Positions 53,053 through 60,321 of a stretch of DNA of 64,000 nucleotides are shown here, piece by piece (the first letter of the stretch is position 1; each line of letters begins with the position of its first letter). A program made the position numbers and the translations under genes. This stretch comes from Actinomycetota bacterium (GTDB lineage: Bacteria; Actinomycetota; Geothermincolia; Geothermincolales; RBG-13-55-18), in contig JABLXL010000006.1 of the NCBI GenBank assembly GCA_013178005.1, positions 1-64,000 on the forward strand. The letters run 5' to 3'. The notes under the pieces are model-generated. The model made no database searches and was not told where the DNA came from. It saw only the letters and a program-made list of their open reading frames with translations.

Positions 53053-54375
53053 GTGATCCGGGGATGGTATAAAAAGGCAACAGCATTCCTGTTGCCTATC
53101 CTGGTGTCGTTGCTGCTTCTCGCTCCGCCATGCGCGCTCGAGGAAGCTCACGCGGGCATCGACGAGGGGGTTGCTTATATATTGGCCAACCAGGGCGCCG
53201 ATGGAGGTTTCCGCGAGCCGGGAAAGGGGGAGGTCGGCCAGGACGCCACCACCGCCTGGTGCGTTATGGCCCTGGCGGCCGCGGGGATCGACGTGCGCGG
53301 GGTAAAGAGGAACGGGAAGTCCCCACTGGATTTCCTGGCCACCCAGTCATGCAATTGGCGAAGCGTGACCGACTACGAGCGCACCCTCCTCGCCGTGGCC
53401 GCCGCGGGAGAGGACCCGCGTTCCTTCGGGGGAGTGGACCTCCTGGCCAGGGTGCGGTCTTACCAGGGCGCGGGGGGGAACATAGGAGAGGCGGTGAACT
53501 CCAATGCCTTCGGCATCCTCGCCTACCGGGCGGTAGCAGAGCCCGTTCCGGAGGGGGCGGTGACCTGGCACCGCAGAGTCCAGAACCCCGATGGCGGCTG
53601 GGGCAACAGCCCGGGGGCGGCGAGCAACCCCGACATGACCGCGGCCTCCATCATGGCTCTGAGGGCGGCGGGTGCGGAGGCGGGAGATCCCTCTATAACC
53701 GCGGCCCTCTCCTACCTGCGCACCATACAGAATCAGGACGGTGGTTTTTCCTTCCAGCCAGGAACCTCGGACACCGCCGCCACCTCGTGGTGCGCCCAGG
53801 CCATCCTGGCGGCGGGCCAGGACCCGGGGGGAAGCGCCTGGTCCAAGGGTGGCAATACCCCTATATCTTTCATTAGGTCCACGCAGGCGGCGGATGGCGG
53901 GTTCTCGTGGATGAAGGGGAGGAGCATGAACCCGGTATGGACCACCTCCTACGCGGTATGTGCCCTGGCCGGAAAACCTTACCCCGTTGCCGTCTTCCAG
54001 CCTCCCAGGCCGTCTGCGGAAGGGGGCGGTCAGGATTCGGTTTCGGGTGGAGGCGGGGATAACAGCGCGGACTCGGAAGGAAATGCGGCAACAAGCGAGA
54101 ACGTCAGCGATCCTGAGAGCGCTTCCGGGCAGGAAGGAGAGGAAGGAGCGGGGACCGGGAACAGAGACGGGGTGAGCGAGTCCGCTGGAGATGAGGCGGT
54201 GCATGAAGAACACGTTATGGCAGCGGGAGAGGACGAGAGCGTTGAAAAAAGTGGAGGTTCTCCCCTTACGCCGGTTATTGCCATCGCGGTCGTTTTGCTG
54301 TCAGGCATCTCGGTCTGGTTGTTTTACCGCTTACATCCCCGGCGGGCAGAAAACGATTCGGAGCTTCGCCGATAG
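53053..54375 (+). CDS. Membrane-anchored alpha/alpha-toroid protein (prenyltransferase/squalene-oxidase repeats)
   Basis: A 440-residue surface protein. A signal peptide (ATAFLLPILVSLLLLAPPCAL) precedes about 290 residues of prenyltransferase/squalene-oxidase-type repeats marked by QGADGGF, QNPDGGWG, QNQDGGFSF and TQAADGGFSW. A low-complexity Gly/Ser/Glu stalk (about 95 residues) and a C-terminal membrane anchor (PVIAIAVVLLSGISVWLFYRL) with a basic tail follow. This fold superfamily also contains the N-terminal alpha6/alpha6 barrel of transcobalamin and intrinsic factor. GTG 53053 lies 8 nt after GGAGG and gives a clean signal peptide. Corrinoid binding is inferred from the neighbours. Confidence 0.85.
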   Translation: MIRGWYKKATAFLLPILVSLLLLAPPCALEEAHAGIDEGVAYILANQGADGGFREPGKGEVGQDATTAWCVMALAAAGIDVRGVKRNGKSPLDFLATQSCNWRSVTDYERTLLAVAAAGEDPRSFGGVDLLARVRSYQGAGGNIGEAVNSNAFGILAYRAVAEPVPEGAVTWHRRVQNPDGGWGNSPGAASNPDMTAASIMALRAAGAEAGDPSITAALSYLRTIQNQDGGFSFQPGTSDTAATSWCAQAILAAGQDPGGSAWSKGGNTPISFIRSTQAADGGFSWMKGRSMNPVWTTSYAVCALAGKPYPVAVFQPPRPSAEGGGQDSVSGGGGDNSADSEGNAATSENVSDPESASGQEGEEGAGTGNRDGVSESAGDEAVHEEHVMAAGEDESVEKSGGSPLTPVIAIAVVLLSGISVWLFYRLHPRRAENDSELRR

Positions 54376-54417
54376 ACCCGGTGGAATCCCCATATCTTTG
54401 CAAGTATGGGCAAGGGC
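54349..54417 (+). repeat. 69-bp repeat, copy 1 (overlaps end of the toroid gene)
   Basis: GAAAACGATTC...CAAGGGC; its first 27 bp encode the last residues of the toroid protein. It shares a 32-bp identical core (GAGCTTCGCCGATAGACCCG and on to AATCCCC) with copy 2, then a stem-loop CCCATA...TATGGG enclosing CTT-TGC-AAG. Confidence 0.85.
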
Positions 54418-54464
54418 TGCCTCACTATACCTTGGTCGCCCTACCGCCTGTTTTCCCCACAGGT

Positions 54465-54534
54465 GAAAACGGTTCTGAGCTTCGCCGATAGACCCGGTGG
54501 AATCCCCCTACCTTTACAGGCATAGGGCAAGGGC
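54465..54534 (+). repeat. 70-bp repeat, copy 2
   Basis: Second copy, 116 bp downstream of copy 1. Its stem-loop reads CCCTA...TAGGG enclosing CCT/AGG, so the helix is kept although the bases differ from copy 1. It lies 15 bp before the end of the convergent DUF2267 gene. Confidence 0.85.
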
Positions 54535-54548
54535 CTTCCCCTAATGCC

Positions 54549-54827
54549 TCAGCCGTTGGTGATAGTGGGAACCTCGCTTCGCTCCTCTTCCTCAGCTCCC
54601 TCGAAGTAGATGTCCTCGCGCTCGAGGATATCCGCTGGATAGGGTTGCACCGTCCTCCACCCCTCGCGCAGGTCGTCGGGAAGGCAGCCCTCCACCGCGG
54701 CGGCGGTATCCTCCGGAAGCAGGCTCTTGAGGATGCCCACGATGACCCGCACCGCCCCGTCGGCCTGCCTCAAGCTGGCAAGCCCCGCCTCCTCCTTTAC
54801 CCTGGTGAGCAGCTCCCTGCGGTCCAT
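54549..54827 (-). CDS. DUF2267 family small protein
   Basis: A 92-residue, mostly helical acidic protein. MDRRELLTRVKEEAGLASLRQADGAVRVIVGILKSLLPEDTAAAVEGCLPDDLREGW matches the DUF2267 pattern; function is unknown. The C-terminal 30 residues are acidic and unstructured in appearance. The ATG at 54827 follows AGGGGGTGATG; the longer 129-aa frame in the track adds a non-conserved N-terminus. Confidence 0.75.
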   Translation of the reverse strand: MDRRELLTRVKEEAGLASLRQADGAVRVIVGILKSLLPEDTAAAVEGCLPDDLREGWRTVQPYPADILEREDIYFEGAEEEERSEVPTITNG

Positions 54828-55007
54828 AACATCACCCCCTACATGCTCCTGGCGTCTTGGTCGCCTCCTATATTCATTGTTCCCAGATGCAGGCGCCGTG
54901 AAGCACGGGACGCGGAACGAGAATTCCTGGCTCCTCATTAAATTTAGGCAACACGTTTGAAATGCTATCTTTGACGGTTCAACGACGACTTGATTACAAG
55001 TTCTTTC

Positions 55008-55070
55008 TATCGCACCGAAGAAAACGGAGTCAGGGTACCAGTGGCCACGATTTGGTTACGGCGAACCGGC
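55008..55070 (+). repeat. 63-bp diverged repeat, copy 1
   Basis: Begins TATCGCACCGAAGAAAACGG and ends GGCGAACCGGC. Hand alignment with copy 2 gives about 70 percent identity without gaps, at a spacing of exactly 120 bp. Confidence 0.65.
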
Positions 55071-55127
55071 TTGTATGGTGTCTGCGGTTGCGCTGGTTGA
55101 GAAACATGGCGGAAAACCTCATCCCTG

Positions 55128-55190
55128 TATGGCATGCAAGAAAACGCGGCCGGGGCACCTGTGTTCGCGGTTTGGCTGCGCTGAACCGGC
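55128..55190 (+). repeat. 63-bp diverged repeat, copy 2
   Basis: Begins TATGGCATGCAAGAAAACGC and ends GCTGAACCGGC. It ends 9 bp before the -35 box of the putative small-RNA promoter. Confidence 0.65.
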
Positions 55191-55198
55191 AGACACGG

Positions 55199-55227
55199 TT
55201 GCGTAGTTTTATGGCATATTCTATAAT
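55199..55227 (+). promoter_or_regulatory. Promoter of the putative small RNA
   Basis: TTGCGT, a 17-bp spacer and TATAAT. The -10 is perfect; the -35 keeps TTG. The predicted start, 55233-55234, coincides with the first base of the RNA's closing helix. Confidence 0.6.
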
Positions 55228-55233
55228 GTGTTC

Positions 55234-55345
55234 GCCTGGAAAAGCAGCAAGGGCGGCAAGAAGCCGCAATGGAAGCAGGCCAGGCACGGCGGAATAGCAT
55301 TGAATGTAGCCACGAAGGCTGCGGCCTTCGTGGTTTTCTATTTTT
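55234..55345 (+). ncRNA. Putative intergenic small RNA of about 112 nt
   Basis: Bounded by a promoter and a strong terminator. GCCTGG (55234-55239) pairs with CCAGGC (55280-55285) and encloses the hairpin GCGGC-AAGAA-GCCGC (55253-55267). A linker then leads to the terminator hairpin. No open reading frame of note is inside and it does not match SRP, tmRNA, 6S or RNase P landmarks. It could also be an attenuated leader of the downstream methyltransferase gene. Confidence 0.5.
55310..55345 (+). terminator. Intrinsic terminator
   Basis: CCACGAAGGC-TGCG-GCCTTCGTGG is a perfect 10-bp stem with a 4-nt loop followed by TTTTCTATTTTT. It is the best intrinsic terminator in the window. Confidence 0.9.
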
Positions 55346-55422
55346 CGGTTGAGAGCTAAACCCGGACAGGGCGGCCTGGAGGGATGGAAGCAGAAGTTGA
55401 AATAAGTATAGGAGCGCGGACT

Positions 55423-56025
55423 ATGATGACGGCGGTGCGCAATTTCTTCAACCAGAGGGCGGATACCTGGGACGACGAGGGCGTCCGGGAAAGAAGTGCG
55501 GTGAGCGAAAGGATCATCCGCGGCCTGGGCATCTTACCGGGCAGCAGGGTGCTAGATGTGGGGTGCGGGACAGGCCTCATTATACCTTGGCTTCTGGAGG
55601 CGGTCGGCGAGAGCGGTCACGTGACGGCCCTGGATATCGCGGAGCGCATGCTCCGCATCGCCCGCGAAAAGCACGGTGGCTCCAACCTGGAGTTCATCCA
55701 CGCCGATATCGCCGACACTCCGTTCCTGGACTGCTCCTTTGACGAGGTGGTCTGCCATAACTGTTTTCCGCACGTGGGCGACAAGCTGAGCGCCGTGGCG
55801 GAGATGTTCCGCATCCTCAGGCCGGGGGGAAGGGCGACGGTCTGCCACAACGAGAGCCGCGAGGAGGTCAATGCCCTGCACCGCTTCATCGGCGGGGAGG
55901 TGGGCCTGGACATGCTTCCCGGCATCGACGAGATGGAGCGCCTCTTCTCGGACGCCGGCTTCGTGGAGGTGTCGGTGCATGACGGCGAGGACATGTTCGT
56001 GTTGCAGGCGCGCAAGCCCGAATGA
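55423..56025 (+). CDS. Class I SAM-dependent methyltransferase
   Basis: About 200 residues with the SAM-binding motif VLDVGCGTGLIIPWLLEA, the acidic motif II VTALDIAERMLRIAR, HADIADTPF and the post-motif FRILRPGGRATVCHNESREEV. It belongs to the Methyltransf_11/25 type; its substrate is unknown. ATG 55423 lies 8 nt after AGGAG and starts at the conserved NFFNQRADTWD; the track's 55384 start adds 13 residues. It is followed by CooC and a metal-type ABC transporter, so modification of a metallophore or cofactor is possible. Confidence 0.88.
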   Translation: MMTAVRNFFNQRADTWDDEGVRERSAVSERIIRGLGILPGSRVLDVGCGTGLIIPWLLEAVGESGHVTALDIAERMLRIAREKHGGSNLEFIHADIADTPFLDCSFDEVVCHNCFPHVGDKLSAVAEMFRILRPGGRATVCHNESREEVNALHRFIGGEVGLDMLPGIDEMERLFSDAGFVEVSVHDGEDMFVLQARKPE

Positions 56026-56145
56026 CCCAGGCGAAGATGGAGGCATGGCTTACGGGCCTTTCTCATGCATGACGGGGGCCGTGCGCGGTTTTCCGCGGGC
56101 GGCTCCCACCTTTGAAAGCGGCAGGAAAACACGGAGGTGATGCGC

Positions 56146-56931
56146 GTGCCCAAGGTCATAGTGTGCGGTCGAGGTGGAAGCGGAAAGAGCACCTTGGTGG
56201 CCCTCCTGGCGAGGGAACTGGGGACGAGGGGTAAGGTGCTGGTGGTGGACGCCGACGAATCCAACCTGGGCCTGGGAAGCATGCTCGGGGTGGAGCCGCC
56301 TGTGGATACCATCATGGGCTTCCTGGGCGGCAAGCGCGCCGTGGGGGAGAAGCTCATGGCTCGCTTAAGGGGCGAAGGCGATGAGGAGTTGCGGCTGTTC
56401 GACGAGGAACTCGTGCCGGGGAGTATGCCCGCTGGCATCGCCGGCGGAAACGGCGTCGTCTCCATGGTTAGGGTGGGAAAGATAGAGCACAGCATGGAGG
56501 GGTGCGCATGTCCCATGGGCGCGGTGGCGCGGTCTTTCCTCAAGAGCGTCTCCACTCCGGACGGAGAATGGGTCCTGGTGGACACCGAGGCGGGCATTGA
56601 GCACTTCGGCCGCGGCGTCCTCGAGGGCGCCGACTATGTCCTGGCGCTGGTCGATCCCTCCCAGGAGGCAGTGATTCTCGCGGAGAAGGCGTGCCGGCTC
56701 GCTGAGGAAGCGGGCAAGCCTTGCGGGGTGGTCTTGAGCAAGGTCGACGCCAGGGTGAAGCCGGTCCTCGAGGGTAAGCTGGCCCACAAAGGCCTTTCCG
56801 CCATCGCGGAGATCCCTTATTCCGAGGCCGTGGCCCGGGCGAATCTCGAGGGCGATCCCGTGGTTGACGAAGACCTGCGCGAAACGGTCCGCAGCATCCT
56901 GGTGACAGTGGAAGGAGCGCTAGGGGCGTGA
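56146..56931 (+). CDS. cooC: CooC-type nickel-insertion ATPase
   Basis: About 261 residues, SIMIBI/MinD-class ATPase. The deviant Walker A is CGRGGSGKSTLVALLA, followed by VLVVDADESNLGLG, and the EHSMEGCACPMGAVARSFL segment holds the CxC pair that binds nickel at the CooC dimer interface. DTEAGIEHFGRGVLEGAD is the typical switch II region. CooC matures the Ni-Fe-S C-cluster of carbon monoxide dehydrogenase, so a CODH should be encoded elsewhere in this genome. GTG 56146 has ideal spacing to GGAGG. Confidence 0.9.
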   Translation: MPKVIVCGRGGSGKSTLVALLARELGTRGKVLVVDADESNLGLGSMLGVEPPVDTIMGFLGGKRAVGEKLMARLRGEGDEELRLFDEELVPGSMPAGIAGGNGVVSMVRVGKIEHSMEGCACPMGAVARSFLKSVSTPDGEWVLVDTEAGIEHFGRGVLEGADYVLALVDPSQEAVILAEKACRLAEEAGKPCGVVLSKVDARVKPVLEGKLAHKGLSAIAEIPYSEAVARANLEGDPVVDEDLRETVRSILVTVEGALGA

Positions 56932-57104
56932 TTGCGCGCCAAGAGGCGCTCGGCACTGGGGAGGGGATTAGGCGGCTTCTTAGCGCCGGGGCCATCGGCC
57001 GGCCGGCGTCATAGGCCCGGAAAGATCCGGCAGGGGCTTAACGAGGAATGGCCGTGAAGGTGGTCGTTCAACCCGGATGGCTGGATTCTATTGAAAAACG
57101 GGAA

Positions 57105-57136
57105 CGAGCGCGAGGCGTAACGTACGCTCGCGCTCG
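57105..57136 (+). promoter_or_regulatory. 10-bp inverted repeat before the ABC transporter operon
   Basis: CGAGCGCGAG and CTCGCGCTCG are perfect inverted copies around a 12-nt loop, 43 bp before the binding-protein start. A run of AAAAA rather than T follows, so an operator or attenuator is likelier than a terminator. No cobalamin riboswitch was found upstream of this operon. Confidence 0.45.
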
Positions 57137-57178
57137 AGAAAAAGACGGAAAGGTCACGAAAAGAAGGGAGAGGGGAAG

Positions 57179-58300
57179 ATGAAGAAAAGAGGCGCTATTT
57201 ACCTGACCCTTTTGATCGCGGTGTTCGTCGCCGCGCTGTCGCTCGCGGGATGCGGCGACAAGGGGGCCGAGGAGAAGGCATCCGGTCCGAAGACGACGCT
57301 GGTAACCGACCTCGCGGGGCGCGAAGTCGAGGTCACCGTGCCCGCGGAAAGGGTCACGGCCATAGGTCCCGGCGCACTTAGGCTGGTCTGCTACGCGGGA
57401 TGCGACGACAAGGTGGTGGGGATCGAGAACATGGAGAAACAGTGGTCCACCGGCAGGCCCTATATCATCGCCAATCCCGAGTTGCTGGACCTCCCGGTTA
57501 TCGGGCAGGGGGGACCGGACTCCACGCCCGACCCGGAGATGCTGCTTAACGCGGATCCCGACGTCATTTTCGTCGCCTACCTGGTGGACGCTGCCAAGGC
57601 CGACGAGCTGCAGGCGAAGACGGGTATACCGGTGGTGGTGCTGAGCTACGGACAGCTTGGCACCTTCGACCAGGAGGTATACGACTCCATCGCCCTCATC
57701 GGGGAGATCACCGGCGAGACCGAGAAGGCGGAAGAGGTGATCGCTTACATCAAGGGGTGCCGGAAGGATCTGGAGGAGCGCACCGCGGACATCCCCGAAG
57801 ATGAGAAGCCCAGGGTGTACGTGGGCGGCATCGGTATGAAGGGCACCCACGGGATCGAGAGCACCCAGGGCAACTTTCCCCCGCTGGCCTCCATCGGCGC
57901 CGTTAACGTGGCGGATGAGACGGGCAGCAAGGGGAGCGTGATGATAGACAAGGAAAAACTCATTGAATGGGATCCCGACATCATCTTCATCGACGAGTCC
58001 GGCCTGCAGATGGTGAGGGAAGACTACGCTGGGAACCCGGGATTCTACCAGACCCTCAAGGCGGTGAAGGAGGGCAAGGTCTACGGCTACCTGCCATACA
58101 ACTACTACACCACCAACATCGACACCGCCATCGCCGACGCGTATTTCATGGGGAAGATCGTGTTCCCCGAGGCCTTCGAGGATGTCGATCCGGAGGAAAA
58201 AGCCGACGAGATCTACGAGTTCCTCCTGGGCAAGGCCTTGTATGCACAGATGGCCAAGGACTTCGGGGGCTTCCAGAAGATCGACTTGGCCGCCAAGTAG
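57179..58300 (+). CDS. ABC transporter substrate-binding lipoprotein (FecB/BtuF type)
   Basis: A 373-residue class III periplasmic-binding-fold lipoprotein. The signal peptide ends in the lipobox SLAGC, followed by TLVTDLAGREVEVTVPAERVTAIGPG. The second lobe has a PYNYYTTNIDTAIADAYFMGKIVFPEAFEDVDPEEKADEIYEFLLG segment recurrent in metal-chelate transporters of anaerobes. The ligand could be iron siderophore, corrinoid or a nickel/cobalt chelate; proximity to CooC makes nickel attractive. It is the first gene of a four- to five-gene operon. Confidence 0.88.
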   Translation: MKKRGAIYLTLLIAVFVAALSLAGCGDKGAEEKASGPKTTLVTDLAGREVEVTVPAERVTAIGPGALRLVCYAGCDDKVVGIENMEKQWSTGRPYIIANPELLDLPVIGQGGPDSTPDPEMLLNADPDVIFVAYLVDAAKADELQAKTGIPVVVLSYGQLGTFDQEVYDSIALIGEITGETEKAEEVIAYIKGCRKDLEERTADIPEDEKPRVYVGGIGMKGTHGIESTQGNFPPLASIGAVNVADETGSKGSVMIDKEKLIEWDPDIIFIDESGLQMVREDYAGNPGFYQTLKAVKEGKVYGYLPYNYYTTNIDTAIADAYFMGKIVFPEAFEDVDPEEKADEIYEFLLGKALYAQMAKDFGGFQKIDLAAK

Positions 58301-58438
58301 CAACCCGGCAAGCGGTTGCGAGCCGGGCGGGTCGGCGAGAGCAGCCGACAGCCTGGACTCGCGGCGGGCGGTCCCTTGAGAGGTCGCACGCCAGGCGCCG
58401 CCGCGGTACCGAAAGGGCAAGGGGAGAGGCTGGTGGAC

Positions 58439-59506
58439 ATGGCGCTCACGGAGTCCGTAAGAGAGTCATATCGCGTTTACACGCGACGGAAGGTGCTCTT
58501 CATCGCGGGAGTTGCCGTCGCCACCCTGGCGCTGGGAGTGTTTTCCATGACCTTGGGCTCCGCGGGCGTCACTCCGCTGGAGGTGCTGAAGGCCCTCGTC
58601 GGACAGGCGGACCAGCGCACGGCGCAGATCGTCGTCCATATCAGGCTGGTGCGCGTGCTCGCGGCCGTTGTGGCCGGCATAGGGCTTTCGGTGGCTGGAT
58701 GCATCATGCAGGGCGTGCTCTTGAACCCCCTTGCCTCCGACTATACCCTGGGGGTCTCGCAGGGGGCGGCCTTCGGCGCCGCCCTGGCCATCGTGGCCAT
58801 GGGCGCGGGCAGCGTGCAGAGCACGGGGGCGGACGCGGTGATCATCAGGAACCCCTACCTGGTAACCGTGGCCGCTTTCGTCGGAGCGATATCGGCCACC
58901 CTTGCCGTCCTTGTCCTTGCCAGGTATAAGGGGATATCCCCCGAGGCCATGATCCTGGCGGGCATAGCCTTCGGCTCGCTTTTCTCCGCGGGCACGGTGA
59001 TCACACAGTACTTCGCCAACGATGTGCAGGTGGCGTCCATCGTCTTCTGGACCTTCGGAGACATAGGCAGGGCTTCCTGGCAGGAACTGGCGATAATGTC
59101 CGCGGTCACCCTTCCCGTCGCGGCGTATTTCGTCCTCAACCGCTGGAATTACAACGCCCTGGAGAGCGGGGACGACACCGCCAAGAGCCTGGGGGTGAAC
59201 GTGGGTCGCACGCGCATGGCGAGCATGTTCCTGGCCTCGCTGATAACCGCGGTGGCGGTTTCCTTCCTGGGCATCATCGCCTTCGTGGGGCTGGTGAGCC
59301 CGCACCTCGTCAGGCGCGTCATCGGGAGCGATTACCGATACCTGATCCCCGGCGCTTGCGCCATGGGGGCATTGCTGCTCCTGGCCTCGGATACCCTGAG
59401 CAGGACCATCATCGCCCCAGTGGTGCTTCCGGTGGGAGCCATAACCTCCTTCATGGGCGCCCCCCTTTTCCTCTACCTGCTTGCCAAGGGTTACAGGAGG
59501 GCATGA
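58439..59506 (+). CDS. ABC transporter permease (FecCD/BtuC family)
   Basis: About 355 residues with nine to ten membrane segments. Family landmarks are RLVRVLAAVVAGIGLSVAGCIMQGVLLNPLASDYTLGVSQGAAFGAALA, the ATPase-coupling region and FLGIIAFVGLVSPHLVRRVIGSDYRYLIPG. As in BtuC it probably works as a homodimer. ATG 58439 follows GGGGAGAGG; the track's 58316 start adds a non-conserved leader. The stop overlaps the ATPase gene. Confidence 0.93.
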   Translation: MALTESVRESYRVYTRRKVLFIAGVAVATLALGVFSMTLGSAGVTPLEVLKALVGQADQRTAQIVVHIRLVRVLAAVVAGIGLSVAGCIMQGVLLNPLASDYTLGVSQGAAFGAALAIVAMGAGSVQSTGADAVIIRNPYLVTVAAFVGAISATLAVLVLARYKGISPEAMILAGIAFGSLFSAGTVITQYFANDVQVASIVFWTFGDIGRASWQELAIMSAVTLPVAAYFVLNRWNYNALESGDDTAKSLGVNVGRTRMASMFLASLITAVAVSFLGIIAFVGLVSPHLVRRVIGSDYRYLIPGACAMGALLLLASDTLSRTIIAPVVLPVGAITSFMGAPLFLYLLAKGYRRA

Positions 59507-60321
59507 TGCTTACGGTGGAGGGCATAGTTTTCAGCTACGGCGTCAGGTTGGTGCTGGATTCGATCTCCCTCGAGGTCGCCGAGGGCGAGATCTGCTCCAT
59601 CATGGGAAACAACGGAGCGGGAAAGAGCACTTTGCTCAAGTGCATCCTGGGCGTCCTGCGCCCGCGCGCCGGCGTGGTGTACCTCTCGGGGGATGACGCC
59701 TCTCGCATGGCCCGCATGGAGCTGGCGCGCCGCATGGGGTACGTGGCGCAGAGGGACGGCCAGGGGGCAAGACTCACGGTGTTCGACGCGGTGCTCATGG
59801 GCCGAAGGCCGCATATCGGCTGGGCGGCGGGCGCCAGGGATCTGGAGGTCGTGGAGGAGGTCATAAGCGAGCTCAACCTCGGGCACCTGGCCCTCCGCCA
59901 CCTGGACGAGCTCAGCGGCGGGGAATTGCAGAAGGTGATGATCGCGAGGGCGCTGGCCCAGGAACCGGGAATACTGCTGCTGGACGAGCCCACCAGCAAC
60001 CTGGACTTGAGGAACCAGCTCGAGGTGATGGAGACGTTGGGGAGGGCGGTGGAGGAGAGGGGCATCGCGGCCTTGATGGCCATCCACGACGTCAACCTCG
60101 CCCTGCGCTTCTCGCGCAAGTTCATCCTGCTTTGCGGCGGCTCCGTCTTCGCATGCGGGGGCCCGGAGGTCATAGACGAGGAAAGCATGGAGAAAGTCTA
60201 CGGCGTGAAAGTGGAGGTGGAGACGCGGGGCGGCTTGAGGATGGTGGTGCCGGTGAGCGCGTGTTGCGTGGCCGGGGTAAATGGCGAGAGGAAAGGGACG
60301 AGAGATGGCGAACGAGTTTGA
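59506..60321 (+). CDS. ABC transporter ATP-binding protein (FecE/BtuD type)
   Basis: A 271-residue ATPase with Walker A IMGNNGAGKSTLLKC, Q-loop GYVAQRDGQ, signature LSGGELQKVMIARALAQEP, Walker B ILLLDEPTSNLD and H-loop AIHDVNLALRFS. It energises the permease before it. Its ATG shares a base with the permease stop and lies 5 nt after GGAGG. Its end overlaps the TrmO gene by 17 nt. Confidence 0.94.
   Translation: MLTVEGIVFSYGVRLVLDSISLEVAEGEICSIMGNNGAGKSTLLKCILGVLRPRAGVVYLSGDDASRMARMELARRMGYVAQRDGQGARLTVFDAVLMGRRPHIGWAAGARDLEVVEEVISELNLGHLALRHLDELSGGELQKVMIARALAQEPGILLLDEPTSNLDLRNQLEVMETLGRAVEERGIAALMAIHDVNLALRFSRKFILLCGGSVFACGGPEVIDEESMEKVYGVKVEVETRGGLRMVVPVSACCVAGVNGERKGTRDGERV

Larger units (their letters stand above)
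54828..55422. other. Gene-free region with repeats and a putative small RNA
   Basis: About 590 bp with no convincing gene. It contains a diverged direct-repeat pair (55008-55070, 55128-55190), a sigma-70-like promoter (55199-55227), a structured segment ending in a perfect intrinsic terminator (55310-55345), and the leader of the methyltransferase gene. Confidence 0.6.

Noticed and set aside
55234-55345. SRP (4.5S) RNA
   Set aside because: A GGAAGCAGG stretch recalls the SRP core, but the GGAA tetraloop hairpin and symmetric loop are absent.
56932-57178. Second cobalamin riboswitch before the FecBCD-type operon
   Set aside because: A CCGGCAGGGG string resembles the B12-box end, but the core, GCCACTG-like block and P1 partner are missing.
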